From Propionibacteriaceae bacterium (GTDB lineage: Bacteria; Actinomycetota; Actinomycetes; Propionibacteriales; Propionibacteriaceae): a DNA stretch of 64,000 nucleotides. Made by a program: the position numbers and the translations under genes. The notes under the pieces are model-generated. The model had not been told where the DNA came from. It saw nothing but the letters and a program-made list of their open reading frames with translations, and did no database searches. The stretch lies in NCBI GenBank assembly GCA_031261485.1, contig JAISJO010000082.1, forward strand, positions 1 to 64,000. The letters are read 5' to 3'. Numbering within the stretch: position 1 is the first letter of the stretch; the number at the start of each line of letters is the position of its first letter. Shown in pieces: positions 39,001 through 48,313 of this stretch.

Positions 39001-40515
39001 TCGCTCGCGGCTGCGGTGGGGGAGCGCATCGGGAACGGGGGGAGTGCCGCGAGGTGCGGCAGTACGGGCTGCGGGTGTGCCAGTGATTCCGCCAGTTGTG
39101 CTTGTGCTAGTGCCAACGTGGCCTGCGGATGCGGCGAAGCACAAGACACCAACCTCAAACGAATTGCGACAGACGACATTCCCATGGTGAAAGCTCCGCC
39201 CAGACCGCAGTTCCTCGCCGAGCACAAGGCGACGCACACCATCTTCGGCCCACAAATGAGCCCGATCCACTTCCGCATGCTCGGCCCGGTGTTCCGCCAA
39301 CTCGGCTACAACCTGCAAGTCCTTGAGTCCGCTTCGAAGGACGATATCGAGTGCGGGTTGAAGTTCGTCAACAATGACGCCTGCTTCCCGGCTGTTATGG
39401 TGATCGGGCAGTTGATCAACGTCTTTGCCACAGGTGGTGCTGACCCCGACAATTCGAGCGTCATCATCACCCAGACCGGCGGCATGTGCAGGGCCACGAA
39501 CTACGTCGGGATGCTGCGTAAAGGCTTGCAGCAGGCCGGTTATGGTCAGGTCCCGGTCATCGCACTGTCGGTCAGCGGCATCGAATCAAACCCTGGTTTC
39601 CGTATCAGTGCGGGCGCCATCCACCGAGGCCTGGAGGCCCTCGTCATGGGCGACGTCCTGCAAACGGTCCTGTTGCGTGTACGACCCTACGAGCGGGTCG
39701 AAGGCAGCGCCAATGCCTTGTATCAGCGGTGGAGTGACATTGCCTGCGAGTTCTTCGCGTCAGGTGGAAAGTCGTCAGCGATCTTCGGTGGTCGCCTGGG
39801 GTTCCGCAAGCTCGTTCGGTCCTGCGTACGTGAGTTTGATGAACTTCCCTTGCTGAACATCCCTCGCAAACCGCGCGTCGGCGTCGTCGGCGAGATTCTC
39901 GTCAAGTATCAGCCGGACGCGAACAACAACGTCGTCGGCGTCATCGAAGACGAGGGGTGCGAGGCTGTGCTTCCAGGGCTGACAAGTTTCTTCATTTACA
40001 GTTTGGCGGCCGCCGATTGGCGTTTGGCTAATTTGGGGGTTGGCACCAAGACGAGTGTGCGCAACTCCAAGCTCGGGGTATGGTTCGTCGATCGGTACGA
40101 GAAGGTGGTCAAAGAGGCCCTCGCCAGTTGCGGCGACAAGTTTGACACCGCACCCAGCATTTACACCATTCGTGACTACGCCGAAGAGGTGATTTCTCCG
40201 GGAACGAACGCGGGGGAGGGCTGGTTCCTCGTCGGCGAGATGATCGAGCTGATCCATTCCGGCGCGCCCAACATCATCTGCTGCCAACCGTTCGCCTGCC
40301 TGCCCAATCACGTTGTCGGACGCGGAATGTTCGCCGAATTGCGCCGCCAACACCCCGAGGTCAACCTGGTCTCCATCGACTACGACCCCGGCGCTTCCGA
40401 GGTGAACCAACTCAACCGCATCAAGCTCATGGTCGCAACAGCCCACAAACGCGGCGGGATGATTCCCTCAATGGAACCCTGGGACCTGGCCGATGCCGAA
40501 ATGACTTCGCGTTAG
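36067..40515 (+). CDS. 2-hydroxyacyl-CoA dehydratase activase (BadF/BcrA/HgdC-type, duplicated) fused to HgdB-like region
   Basis: Two activase modules (LGLDVGSTTVKAVVLD; LGIDAGSTTIKSVLMD), SRCGVFAKSD, SRCTVFMNSS, then C-rich DUF2229/HgdB-like part (IGIPRALGMYEDYPLW). Confidence 0.88.
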   Translation: MNRTLSLGLDVGSTTVKAVVLDTDGAVIFSDYRRHNADVRGELVHLLEDVQQALPDAMFQVAMTGSGGLGVAKIIGVPFIQEVIAATAAIERFNPEADVVVELGGEDAKITYLHPVPEQRMNGTCAGGTGAFIDQMAVLLKTDAIGLNELASQYINLYPIASRCGVFAKSDIQPLLNQGAAHADIAASVFSAVANQTIAGLACGHPIRGKVIFLGGPLFFLSELRAAYVRALPQVDDFILPENAQLYVAMGAALLCPPPPLSLPHILGALVDARGGTLDIKTMRPLFATKEERAAFDAKHARHHVDQLPLDGATGPLFLGIDAGSTTIKSVLMDPEGRIRYSTYGSNEGDPITAAVTIARQIREVLPVNAHVARSCVTGYGETIVKAALHADEGEIETMAHYRAAKAVAPGVTSVIDIGGQDMKFLKLRNGTIDSIAVNEACSSGCGSFLQTFATTMNTDIATFAAAGCEAENPVDLGSRCTVFMNSSVKAAQKEGAGLADISAGLSYSVVRNALYKVIKLRDESELGDCVVVQGGTFLNDAVLRAFELLTGVEVVRPNIAGLMGAYGAALTAQMHYDPDEALTSAFMARDLDAFSCASEQRTCQLCQNHCKLTITTFDDGIPNVSGNRCDRGASLDKRPKKSEIPNLYDYKYQRLFAYHRLSEKDATRGEIGIPRALGMYEDYPLWFTILTKLGFRVVVSARSSHELFELGMESIPAENVCYPAKLAHGHVEWLLNRGVKTIFFPCVSYERKTFTDADNNYTCPIVAYYPQVVEKNVTRLHEDGVRYLDPFVNLDKPEHLAKRLTEIFADWNVTLKEAKEAVAAGYAELDLAQADIKREGDRALQYAAETGRRVIVLAGRPYHVDPEIHHGIPEAITKLGMVVISEDALTHGMRHTHLERPIRVMDQWTYHTRLYEAAAQVRAMPNANLVQLNSFGCGLDAVTTDEVQEIIESAGDTYTLMKIDEVSNLGAATIRLRSLAAAVGERIGNGGSAARCGSTGCGCASDSASCACASANVACGCGEAQDTNLKRIATDDIPMVKAPPRPQFLAEHKATHTIFGPQMSPIHFRMLGPVFRQLGYNLQVLESASKDDIECGLKFVNNDACFPAVMVIGQLINVFATGGADPDNSSVIITQTGGMCRATNYVGMLRKGLQQAGYGQVPVIALSVSGIESNPGFRISAGAIHRGLEALVMGDVLQTVLLRVRPYERVEGSANALYQRWSDIACEFFASGGKSSAIFGGRLGFRKLVRSCVREFDELPLLNIPRKPRVGVVGEILVKYQPDANNNVVGVIEDEGCEAVLPGLTSFFIYSLAAADWRLANLGVGTKTSVRNSKLGVWFVDRYEKVVKEALASCGDKFDTAPSIYTIRDYAEEVISPGTNAGEGWFLVGEMIELIHSGAPNIICCQPFACLPNHVVGRGMFAELRRQHPEVNLVSIDYDPGASEVNQLNRIKLMVATAHKRGGMIPSMEPWDLADAEMTSR

Positions 40516-40529
40516 GCCCGTGTTCGGGG

Positions 40530-40662
40530 AGGTGGCGGGAATCAGTCAGCGGTTGTGCCCTCCAAACCGAACGGCCTCTGCCGCGCAATGGCGCTTGCGC
40601 TGGGATGCCATTCCTCCGCCAAGGTCCGACTGCCCACAACCACTGACTGATTCGCGCCACCG
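40530..40662. repeat. ~133-bp element with ~30-bp imperfect terminal inverted repeats
   Basis: Left AGGTGGCGGGAATCAGTCAGCGGTTGTGCCC; right GCCCACAACCACTGACTGATTCGCGCCACCG (reverse complement with few mismatches). Confidence 0.8.
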
Positions 40663-40788
40663 CGCAGTCGTCCCCCACGTCCCCATTATCCCGTTCCACC
40701 TTCGTGTCATCGACGCACTAAGACCAGTCACCAAGCTATGATGGCCCGTGGCAGCCACGACGGCTGACCGATGAGTTTGGGAGATGAC

Positions 40789-42237
40789 ATGCCAAAGGTC
40801 ACGTATTTCAGTGGAGAGACTTTTCCGCTGGAAATGCACAAGGTTCGTATCATTCAGAAACTGACCCTGCTTCCTGTGGAGGAACGACTGCGGGCAGTGG
40901 AGGAGTCGGGTTACAACACATTCTTGCTGCAGAACAAGGACGTGTTCCTCGACATGCTGACCGATTCCGGAGTGAACGCGATGAGCGACCGGCAGCAGGC
41001 AGCCATGTTGCTTGCCGATGACGCCTATGCTGGCTCGGCGACTTTCTACAGACTCCAGGACAAGCTCACAGAGCTCTTCGGCAAGAAGTACTTCCTTCCC
41101 GCTCACCAGGGTCGCGCTGCTGAGCACATTCTCTGCAAAGCCTATGTCAAGCCTGGCGACATTGTGCCATGTAATTACCACTTCACTACGTGGAAAGCCC
41201 ATGTTGTCGAACTGGGCGGCCGAGTGGTCGAGTTGCTCAAGCCTGAGGGTCTCGAAGTGACCTCCACCAACCCCTTCAAGGGTAACTTTGACACGGCGGC
41301 CTTGGAAGCTTTGGTCGCCAAAGAGGGCGCGGACAAGATTCCGTACGTCCGTATGGAAGCCGGAACAAACCTCATTGGCGGACAGCCATTCTCTCTGGCC
41401 AACCTGAAGGAAGTGTCCGCGACTTGTCACAAGCACGGCATCAAGTTGGTCCTCGACGCCTCCTTGCTGGCCGACAACCTGCACTTCATCAAGACCCGCG
41501 AAGCGGAGTACGCCGACGCCTCCATCGCGGACATCGCTCTCGAAATCGCAGCGACATCTGACATCATCTATTTCTCCGCCCGCAAGTTGGGTTTCGGGCG
41601 TGGCGGCGGCATCGTCACCGACGACGAAGAGCTGTACAAGCAGATGCGCGGGTTCGTGCCCATGTACGAGGGGTTCCTCACCTACGGCGGCATGTCGGTG
41701 CGCGAGATGGAGGCGATCACCGTCGGCCTGGATGAGACTCTCGACGAGGACATGATCACTCAGGGTCCGCAATTCATCGAGCACATGGTGAAGACCTTGG
41801 ACGCGGCAGGTGTGCCCGTCATCACCCCGCCAGGTGGCCTCGGCGCCCATGTGGACGCCATGCGTTTCCTCGACCATATCCCTCAGAGCCAGTACCCAGC
41901 AGCCGCCTTGAACTCGGCCATTTTCATCGCATCTGGTGTGCGCGGTATGGAGCGTGGCACGATGTCCGAGCAACGCGAGCCGGACGGCACAGAGATTGCT
42001 GCCGATATGGAGTTGGTCCGGCTCGCTGTTCCGCGACGGGTTTTCACCTTGTCACAGGTCAATTACGCCATCGACCGCGTGATGTGGCTGCATGCCAACC
42101 GCCGTATCGTGGGCGGCCTGACGTGGGTCGAGGAACCAGAAATCCTGCGCTTCTTCTACGGTCGCCTCGCCCCCATCGGGGACTGGCACCACGAATTGGT
42201 CGCCAAGTTCCGCGCCGACTTTGGGGACAGCCTCTGA
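40789..42237 (+). CDS. Tryptophanase/beta-eliminating lyase family protein
   Basis: NTFLLQNKDVFLDMLTDSGVNAMSDRQQAAMLLADDAYAGSATFY, GGQPFSLANLK, REAEYAD, EGFLTYGGM; PLP Lys in SARKLG. Confidence 0.85.
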   Translation: MPKVTYFSGETFPLEMHKVRIIQKLTLLPVEERLRAVEESGYNTFLLQNKDVFLDMLTDSGVNAMSDRQQAAMLLADDAYAGSATFYRLQDKLTELFGKKYFLPAHQGRAAEHILCKAYVKPGDIVPCNYHFTTWKAHVVELGGRVVELLKPEGLEVTSTNPFKGNFDTAALEALVAKEGADKIPYVRMEAGTNLIGGQPFSLANLKEVSATCHKHGIKLVLDASLLADNLHFIKTREAEYADASIADIALEIAATSDIIYFSARKLGFGRGGGIVTDDEELYKQMRGFVPMYEGFLTYGGMSVREMEAITVGLDETLDEDMITQGPQFIEHMVKTLDAAGVPVITPPGGLGAHVDAMRFLDHIPQSQYPAAALNSAIFIASGVRGMERGTMSEQREPDGTEIAADMELVRLAVPRRVFTLSQVNYAIDRVMWLHANRRIVGGLTWVEEPEILRFFYGRLAPIGDWHHELVAKFRADFGDSL

Positions 42238-42458
42238 GCCGACCCACGAAGACAACATGATGGGGGCATTCGAGATTTCCACGGTGTCCTGACTCCTGTC
42301 GTGTCCGATGCAGGTCACAACATGGCGTGGGAAAACCCCGCCGGACTAGCTGAAATAATCGCCGACTGCCTTGACTCCATCGACAGGCAAGCAGCGAAGT
42401 GAGCCGCCGCGCCTGGGAGTCCCTCGGGAAGCACTGACTATTGACCACTATGTCCGTC

Positions 42459-42480
42459 ATCCTGCGCGAAGTCGCAGGAT
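42459..42480. repeat. Palindrome related to dispersed TCATTCTGCGC family
   Basis: ATCCTGCG CGAAGT CGCAGGAT in intergenic DNA. Confidence 0.7.
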
Positions 42481-42568
42481 CTATGGTTGCCAGGTGGATT
42501 CTGCGGACTGATGAGGTGCCTTGATCGGTGTTTCCCTGAAGACCCCCAGGAGCAAGAAGTCGTCCAGA

Positions 42569-42590
42569 GTTCACCCACCGTTCACCTAGT
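42569..42590 (+). promoter_or_regulatory. Putative PHO box (two 11-nt direct repeats) upstream of pstS
   Basis: GTTCACCCACC GTTCACCTAGT; matches the actinobacterial PhoP/RegX3 direct-repeat form. Confidence 0.75.
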
Positions 42591-42634
42591 AGGCACTGCT
42601 CCGGTTACCTCGGGCTACTAGCGTGGCAATCACT

Positions 42635-43798
42635 ATGAAGAAAGATACAACGACAAACTCGACTACGAGTATTTTCATTCGTTTTGCGACGGCCAGTGCC
42701 GCCGCTCTCGCCATGGCAGCGTCGCTTGTCGGCTGCGCCACCAACGAAACCCAGGACACGCAACCTCCGTCCACGACCATCAGTTCGGCGTCGGGACAGA
42801 CCTCAGCAGCCGCCCTGTCCGGAACGTTGAATGCCGGTGGCGCCTCCTCTCAGACCGCCGCCCAGGAAGCCTGGCGCGCTGACTTCCAGAACGCCAATCC
42901 CCAGGTCACCGTCAACTATGACCCGACTGGCTCGGGCACTGGAGTGACGAACTTCATCAATGGCGGGTATGCCCTCGCGGGCACAGACACTGCCATTGCC
43001 TCTGATGCGGCCAAAGGTCCTTTCGCGGCCTGCGCGCCCACATCGGGACTCGTCGAAGTGCCCGCGTACATCTCACCCATCGCTATTGGGTTCAACCTGC
43101 CTGACATCGCCTCGCTGAAGCTCGACCCCGCGAGCCTGGCTGGCATCTTCACAGGAGCCATCACCACCTGGGACGATCCCGCGATCACCGCGCAGAACCC
43201 GGGTGTGACACTGCCGTCAACGAAGATCACTGCTGTGCATCGAGGCGACAAGTCTGGGACAACAGCCAACTTCACTGACTATCTCGCTCAGACCGGCCCA
43301 GCGGCGTGGACCTTCGGCTCGGTCGAGATGTGGCCTCAGTCGCTGCAAGGCGAATCCGCTGACAAGACCCAAGGTGTGCGCGAAGTCCTCGCGTCCACTG
43401 TGGGCGCGATTGGGTACCTCGACGCCTCCCAGGCCACAGCGATGGGCATCGCCTCCATCAAGGTGGGGTCCTCGTACGTCGCTCCCTCGGCTGCGGGTGC
43501 AGCAGCCACTGTCGGGGCATCTCAGCAGGAGTCAGGTCGGGGCAGTAGTGACATCGTCATCAAACTCGACCGCACATCGACGGACCCGTCAACCTACCCG
43601 CTCGTTCTCATCAGCTATCTCGTCGCCTGCGAACAATACTCCGACACCGCACAAGGCCAACTCGTCAAGGCCTACCTCGACTACGTGGTCTCGGCCCAAG
43701 GACAGCAAGCGGCAGCTAGTAATGCTGGTTCTGCTCCGACTACCGGCGATACGACACTTGACGCCAAGATCCGCGCGGCAATCGCATCGGTTCACTGA
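42635..43798 (+). CDS. pstS: Phosphate ABC transporter substrate-binding lipoprotein
   Basis: Lipobox SLVGCATN; GASSQTAAQEAW, PTGSGTGVTNFINGGYALAGTD, TAVHRGDKSGTTANFTDYL. Confidence 0.93.
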   Translation: MKKDTTTNSTTSIFIRFATASAAALAMAASLVGCATNETQDTQPPSTTISSASGQTSAAALSGTLNAGGASSQTAAQEAWRADFQNANPQVTVNYDPTGSGTGVTNFINGGYALAGTDTAIASDAAKGPFAACAPTSGLVEVPAYISPIAIGFNLPDIASLKLDPASLAGIFTGAITTWDDPAITAQNPGVTLPSTKITAVHRGDKSGTTANFTDYLAQTGPAAWTFGSVEMWPQSLQGESADKTQGVREVLASTVGAIGYLDASQATAMGIASIKVGSSYVAPSAAGAAATVGASQQESGRGSSDIVIKLDRTSTDPSTYPLVLISYLVACEQYSDTAQGQLVKAYLDYVVSAQGQQAAASNAGSAPTTGDTTLDAKIRAAIASVH

Positions 43799-43826
43799 AG
43801 CGGCAAGCAACGTGGTACAGATTGCC

Positions 43827-44783
43827 ATGACTGACCTTGTGTCCATCCGCCGTGTTCCGCTGATGAAAGCGGAACATCGGCGGGCGCGGGCCGAAGAAGC
43901 CACCGCCCGAGGCGTCGCCACAGTCGCAGGCTGGACGGTCGTCGTCCTGCTCGCAGCAGTGACAATTTTCCTGCTCATCCAAGGCTTGCCAGCATTGACC
44001 GCACAACCTGAAGAACTGCCACTCGGCGTGAGTCTTCTCCGCCTGGCGCCACCATTGTTGTTCGGCTCGCTGTGGTCAGGTCTGCTCTCCCTCGGGTTGG
44101 CAGCGCCAGTGGCCATCGGTGTGGCCCTCTTCACCACGCAGTACGCTCCCAAGCCTCTCGCGCGACTACTGGGCACCATCACTGATCTGCTTGCTGCCGT
44201 CCCCTCCGTGGTCTATGGACTGTGGGGCCTGACAGTTCTGGCCCCACTGACAGCCCCACTCGGCGCATGGTTGGCGACCCATCTGGGTTGGTTCCCGCTC
44301 TTCGCAGGGGAGGCGTCAGCCACCGGGCGGACGATGCTGGCGGCGTCTGTCGTGCTGGCCATCATGATCATGCCCATCATGACATCGGTCGTGCGCGAAG
44401 TGTTCACCCAAGCTCCAACAGAACCAGTCGAGGCCGCCCTCGGACTAGGGGCGACGAAATGGGAAAGCATTCGGATGGCCGTCCTCCCGGTCTCCCGGTC
44501 AGGAATCGTGGCCGGGGCAATGCTGGGGCTCGGACGGGCCCTTGGAGAGACAATGGCGGTGGCCATGGTTCTGTCGGCCAGTCCGCTGCATGTCACCGGC
44601 TCCCTGGTTACCTCTTCTGGACCTGGAACAATCGCAGCGTTCATTGCCCAAACCTTCCCCGAAGCCCACGGGCTCGAACTCAACGCCCTGATCGCGCTCG
44701 GACTCAGCTTGTTCGCGGTGACTTTCCTTGTCAACGCGGTGGCGCGACGAATCGTGAGCCGTCCATCGAAGGGGATCTCATGA
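43827..44783 (+). CDS. pstC: Phosphate ABC transporter permease
   Basis: AAVPSVVYGLWGL, EAALGLGATKWESIRMAVLPVSRSGIVAG, RALGETMAVAMV. Confidence 0.93.
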   Translation: MTDLVSIRRVPLMKAEHRRARAEEATARGVATVAGWTVVVLLAAVTIFLLIQGLPALTAQPEELPLGVSLLRLAPPLLFGSLWSGLLSLGLAAPVAIGVALFTTQYAPKPLARLLGTITDLLAAVPSVVYGLWGLTVLAPLTAPLGAWLATHLGWFPLFAGEASATGRTMLAASVVLAIMIMPIMTSVVREVFTQAPTEPVEAALGLGATKWESIRMAVLPVSRSGIVAGAMLGLGRALGETMAVAMVLSASPLHVTGSLVTSSGPGTIAAFIAQTFPEAHGLELNALIALGLSLFAVTFLVNAVARRIVSRPSKGIS

Positions 44784-45661
44784 GTACCATCACCCAAGTG
44801 TCTCTGCGACGACGGTTGACCTCGTCAACAGCGGTTGTCCTCATGGGAATTGCTGTGGCAGCAGCGCTCGTCCCCCTCATCTCACTGCTGTGGACGGTCA
44901 TCAGCCGGGGTGTGCGTCGTTTCGACCTCGCCTTCGTCACACAGTCGATGCGTGGGATCGTCGGTGCGGGCGGCGGGGCCAGTCATGCCATCGCTGGCAG
45001 CCTCCTCATCACTGGAGCAGCGACCCTGATGTGCGTCCCTCTGGGCGTGCTGGCTGCGGTGTACATGACGGAGTATGGCCGTGGTCTGCCCGTGCGGGTC
45101 ATCACCTTCCTCGTCGATGTCATGACGGGCATCCCATCCATTGTGGTGGGTTTGTTCGCGTATGCGGTGGCGAGTCTGTTCTTCGGCCCCGGGATTCGCT
45201 CCGGTTTGGTCGCGTCAGGCGCCCTGGTGCTTCTCATGTTGCCCGTTGTCATCCGGTCCAGCGAGGAGATGTTGCGTATGGTCCCACTCGACCTGCGCGA
45301 AGCCTCCTACGCCCTGGGCGCGCCGCGATGGCGCACTATTGCCTCCGTCGTCTTGCCGACGGCTCTGCCCGGCATCACCTCTGGAGCCTTGCTGGGCGTG
45401 GCTCGTATCGTCGGTGAGACGGCACCCTTGTTGCTTGTGGCCGGTTTCACCGATTCGATGAACGGAAATCTGCTCGACGGACGTATGGCCACCTTGCCCG
45501 TCTTCATCTACAGCCAATGGCAGAACCAAGGCGCCGATGCGTCGGCTTACAGCAACAGAGCCTGGACAGCGGCACTTGTTCTCGTCCTCTTTGTGCTGGC
45601 ACTCAATATCGCAGCGAAAGCTGCCATCCGTCTCACCCAACGACACAAGGGACAATCATGA
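44780..45661 (+). CDS. pstA: Phosphate ABC transporter permease
   Basis: [64 protein letters not shown] overlap with pstC. Confidence 0.93.
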   Translation: MSTITQVSLRRRLTSSTAVVLMGIAVAAALVPLISLLWTVISRGVRRFDLAFVTQSMRGIVGAGGGASHAIAGSLLITGAATLMCVPLGVLAAVYMTEYGRGLPVRVITFLVDVMTGIPSIVVGLFAYAVASLFFGPGIRSGLVASGALVLLMLPVVIRSSEEMLRMVPLDLREASYALGAPRWRTIASVVLPTALPGITSGALLGVARIVGETAPLLLVAGFTDSMNGNLLDGRMATLPVFIYSQWQNQGADASAYSNRAWTAALVLVLFVLALNIAAKAAIRLTQRHKGQS

Positions 45662-46506
45662 CACAAACAATCCTTCCCACGATCCACAGGGAAACCACCA
45701 CACCAATCCCAGCGCCCATCTCATCCGATGGCCCCAAGATTGCCATCACGAACTTCTCTGCTTACTACGGATCGTTCCTGGCTATCAGCAACGTCAATGT
45801 GACGATTGAACCCAAGCAAGTCACGGCGTTCATCGGCCCATCAGGATGCGGCAAGACCACTTTGCTGCGTTCCATCAACCGTCTGCACGAAGTGACGCCT
45901 GGAGCGAGGACAGAAGGGTCGGTTCGTTTGGGCGCGACTGACTTGTACGACCCACGAGTCGATGTTGCCGCCGTACGAGCACGCATCGGCATGGTCTTCC
46001 AACGCCCGAATCCTTTCCCCACCATGTCAATACGCGACAATGTTCTCGCCGGACCGAGATTGCAAGGGCGCAGACTGAGTCGCAGTGAAGCAGATGACCT
46101 TGTCGAGTCTTCACTTCGAGCGGCAGGGCTGTGGGAGGACGCCAAGGACCGTTTGCGGGCGGCGGGCGCTGGGCTCTCTGGTGGACAACAGCAGCGACTC
46201 TGTATCGCACGCGCTGTGGCCAACTCGCCGGATGTCATCTTGATGGACGAACCATGCTCCTCGCTCGACCCGATATCGACGGCCACAATTGAGGCGATGA
46301 TTGTGGACCTGGCAAGGAATTACACGGTCATCATCGTCACCCACAATATGCAGCAGGCTCTGAGGGTGTCCCGAAGGACTGCCTTTTTCAGCACAGATGG
46401 AGCCTCCCGCCCAGGTCGTCTCGTCGAATACGGTGACACGATGCAGGTCTTCAACGCTCCACGCGAAGAAGCAACAGCACGTTACGTCGGAGGGCACTTC
46501 GGGTGA
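45658..46506 (+). CDS. pstB: Phosphate ABC transporter ATP-binding protein
   Basis: [77 protein letters not shown]. Confidence 0.94.
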   Translation: MTQTILPTIHRETTTPIPAPISSDGPKIAITNFSAYYGSFLAISNVNVTIEPKQVTAFIGPSGCGKTTLLRSINRLHEVTPGARTEGSVRLGATDLYDPRVDVAAVRARIGMVFQRPNPFPTMSIRDNVLAGPRLQGRRLSRSEADDLVESSLRAAGLWEDAKDRLRAAGAGLSGGQQQRLCIARAVANSPDVILMDEPCSSLDPISTATIEAMIVDLARNYTVIIVTHNMQQALRVSRRTAFFSTDGASRPGRLVEYGDTMQVFNAPREEATARYVGGHFG

Positions 46507-47630
46507 AGCGTACCCGCCATGTCCTGGCACACGTGGCGAATCGGACTAGCAGCTCTAGCAGGTCTAGTAGGCTGGATTGTGTGACGAAGAGACACCGTAA
46601 GCCCGGTCCTGGTTTGCACCGCCGAACTCTCGTCGCCCTGCGAGCGGTCGGCGGGTATTGTTTCGTGGTCACAGCCCGAGGCCGAGCGCTCTACGTGTCA
46701 GAACCACTGGCCGGTGTCCTCCCTCTCGACAAAGGACGCCTGACCGAACCCAATCTGACCACTCTCGTTCACGAAGCCAGAACCAGTGGCGCCACAGTCA
46801 CGCGGGCGTTCCACACCGACTCGTGGGGAAGTATGCGCGACCTTGTGGCCCAAGCAGCAACGATTGAAGACAATTGCGTGCTCGTTGTCCTCATCGACCG
46901 CTCAGCGGAGGTGGAGGCAACCCAGGCCAGGCGAGATTTCGTGTCCAACGTCGGACATGAGCTGGTCACCCCTGTCACTTCGCTGCGCCTCATCGCCCAA
47001 GCTCTGACAGCGAGCGCCGAGGACCCAGCCATGGTGCGAGATTTCGCGGGGCGGTTGACTCGCGTGACCACCCAACTCGACCACATGACAGCCTCGATGC
47101 TCACCTTGGCGCGCGCCCAGGAGGCCCCGCTGCCCGACCAGATGAGGCCAATCGACATTGGCGACGTTATCGACAAAGCGGTAGCCACTCTGGCCAATGA
47201 AGCAGAGCATGCCGGTATCAAACTCCAACGCAAGAAGCGTGGGAAAGCGGTCGTCATGGGTGATGCAGACGCGCTCGAGACCGCTGTCGAGAATCTCGTG
47301 TCGAATGCGATTCACTACTCGCCATCGGGAGGTCGCGTGACAATCACCACCGGACGCGATGATTCGGCAGGGACCGCGACCATCAGTGTCGTCGATCAGG
47401 GGATTGGTGTGGACCCCGCCGAGCAGGACCGCATATTCGAGCGCTTCTATCGAACAGACTCGGCCCGGGCTCGGCGCACTGGGGGGACCGGATTAGGCCT
47501 GGCCATCGTCAAGCACACCGCACTTGCCCATGGAGGCTCCGTTCGTGTCGACTCCCGCCCAGGAATCGGCTCAACATTCGCCCTGATACTGCCTCAGGCA
47601 GGAGCGCCGGACACGGAGGAGGAGGCATGA
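46503..47630 (+). CDS. Sensor histidine kinase (PhoR/SenX3-like)
   Basis: H-box [17 protein letters not shown]-box [25 protein letters not shown]; adjacent to response regulator. Confidence 0.88.
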   Translation: MKRTRHVLAHVANRTSSSSRSSRLDCVTKRHRKPGPGLHRRTLVALRAVGGYCFVVTARGRALYVSEPLAGVLPLDKGRLTEPNLTTLVHEARTSGATVTRAFHTDSWGSMRDLVAQAATIEDNCVLVVLIDRSAEVEATQARRDFVSNVGHELVTPVTSLRLIAQALTASAEDPAMVRDFAGRLTRVTTQLDHMTASMLTLARAQEAPLPDQMRPIDIGDVIDKAVATLANEAEHAGIKLQRKKRGKAVVMGDADALETAVENLVSNAIHYSPSGGRVTITTGRDDSAGTATISVVDQGIGVDPAEQDRIFERFYRTDSARARRTGGTGLGLAIVKHTALAHGGSVRVDSRPGIGSTFALILPQAGAPDTEEEA

Positions 47631-48313
47631 CAACTCTCTTGCTCGTCGAAGACGCCGATGATTTGCGTGAAACACTGGCGTTCCTGCTTGTCCGTGAAGG
47701 CTACGATGTTCGTGCTGTGGGAGACGGGGCGGCCGCCATCACCGAGTTCGAGGAACACGCGCCCGACGTCGTCATCCTCGACCTGATGATTCCTCAGGTG
47801 TCTGGCATCGAGGTCTGCCGACGAATACGCGCGTCGAGCGATGTGCCCATCATCATTGTGACAGCCAAGGTGGATGAGTCGGACATTGTTCTTGGTTTGG
47901 AGTTGGGCGCTGACGACTATGTGCGCAAGCCCTTCTCAACCCCTGAATTGTTGGCCCGGATACGTTCTGTGCTGAGGCGGCGCCGGGTCGAAGGCCAACA
48001 CGACACAGTGAAATTGGGGAGTAAAGGCGTGACCATGGACGTCGAACGCCACATCGTGTTCGTTGATGGCCGAGAGGTCGAACTGCCTCTGAAAGAGTTC
48101 GAGTTACTGGAATTGCTCATGCGCAATGCGGAACGGGTCGTCACGCGCGGACAGATCATCGACCGCGTATGGGGAGCCGATTACTTTGGAGACACGAAAA
48201 CCCTCGACGTCCATGTGCGCCGGTTGCGGGCGAAGATTGAGCCTGATCCCGCCCATCCCAGCAGACTCGTCACAGTTAGAGGGTTGGGGTATCGCTTCGA
48301 GGATGCGTCATGA
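47627..48313 (+). CDS. Response regulator, OmpR/PhoB family (RegX3-like)
   Basis: Receiver DVVILDLMIPQVSG, winged-helix DTKTLDVHVRRLRAKIEPDPAHPSRLVTVRGLGYRFE. Confidence 0.93.
   Translation: MTTLLLVEDADDLRETLAFLLVREGYDVRAVGDGAAAITEFEEHAPDVVILDLMIPQVSGIEVCRRIRASSDVPIIIVTAKVDESDIVLGLELGADDYVRKPFSTPELLARIRSVLRRRRVEGQHDTVKLGSKGVTMDVERHIVFVDGREVELPLKEFELLELLMRNAERVVTRGQIIDRVWGADYFGDTKTLDVHVRRLRAKIEPDPAHPSRLVTVRGLGYRFEDAS

Noticed and set aside
38032-39318. 428-aa minus-strand ORF
   Set aside because: Antisense shadow of the activase gene in high-GC DNA.
40546-41973. 475-aa minus-strand ORF
   Set aside because: Antisense to the tryptophanase-like gene; low-complexity His/Val/Leu-rich composition with no motif.
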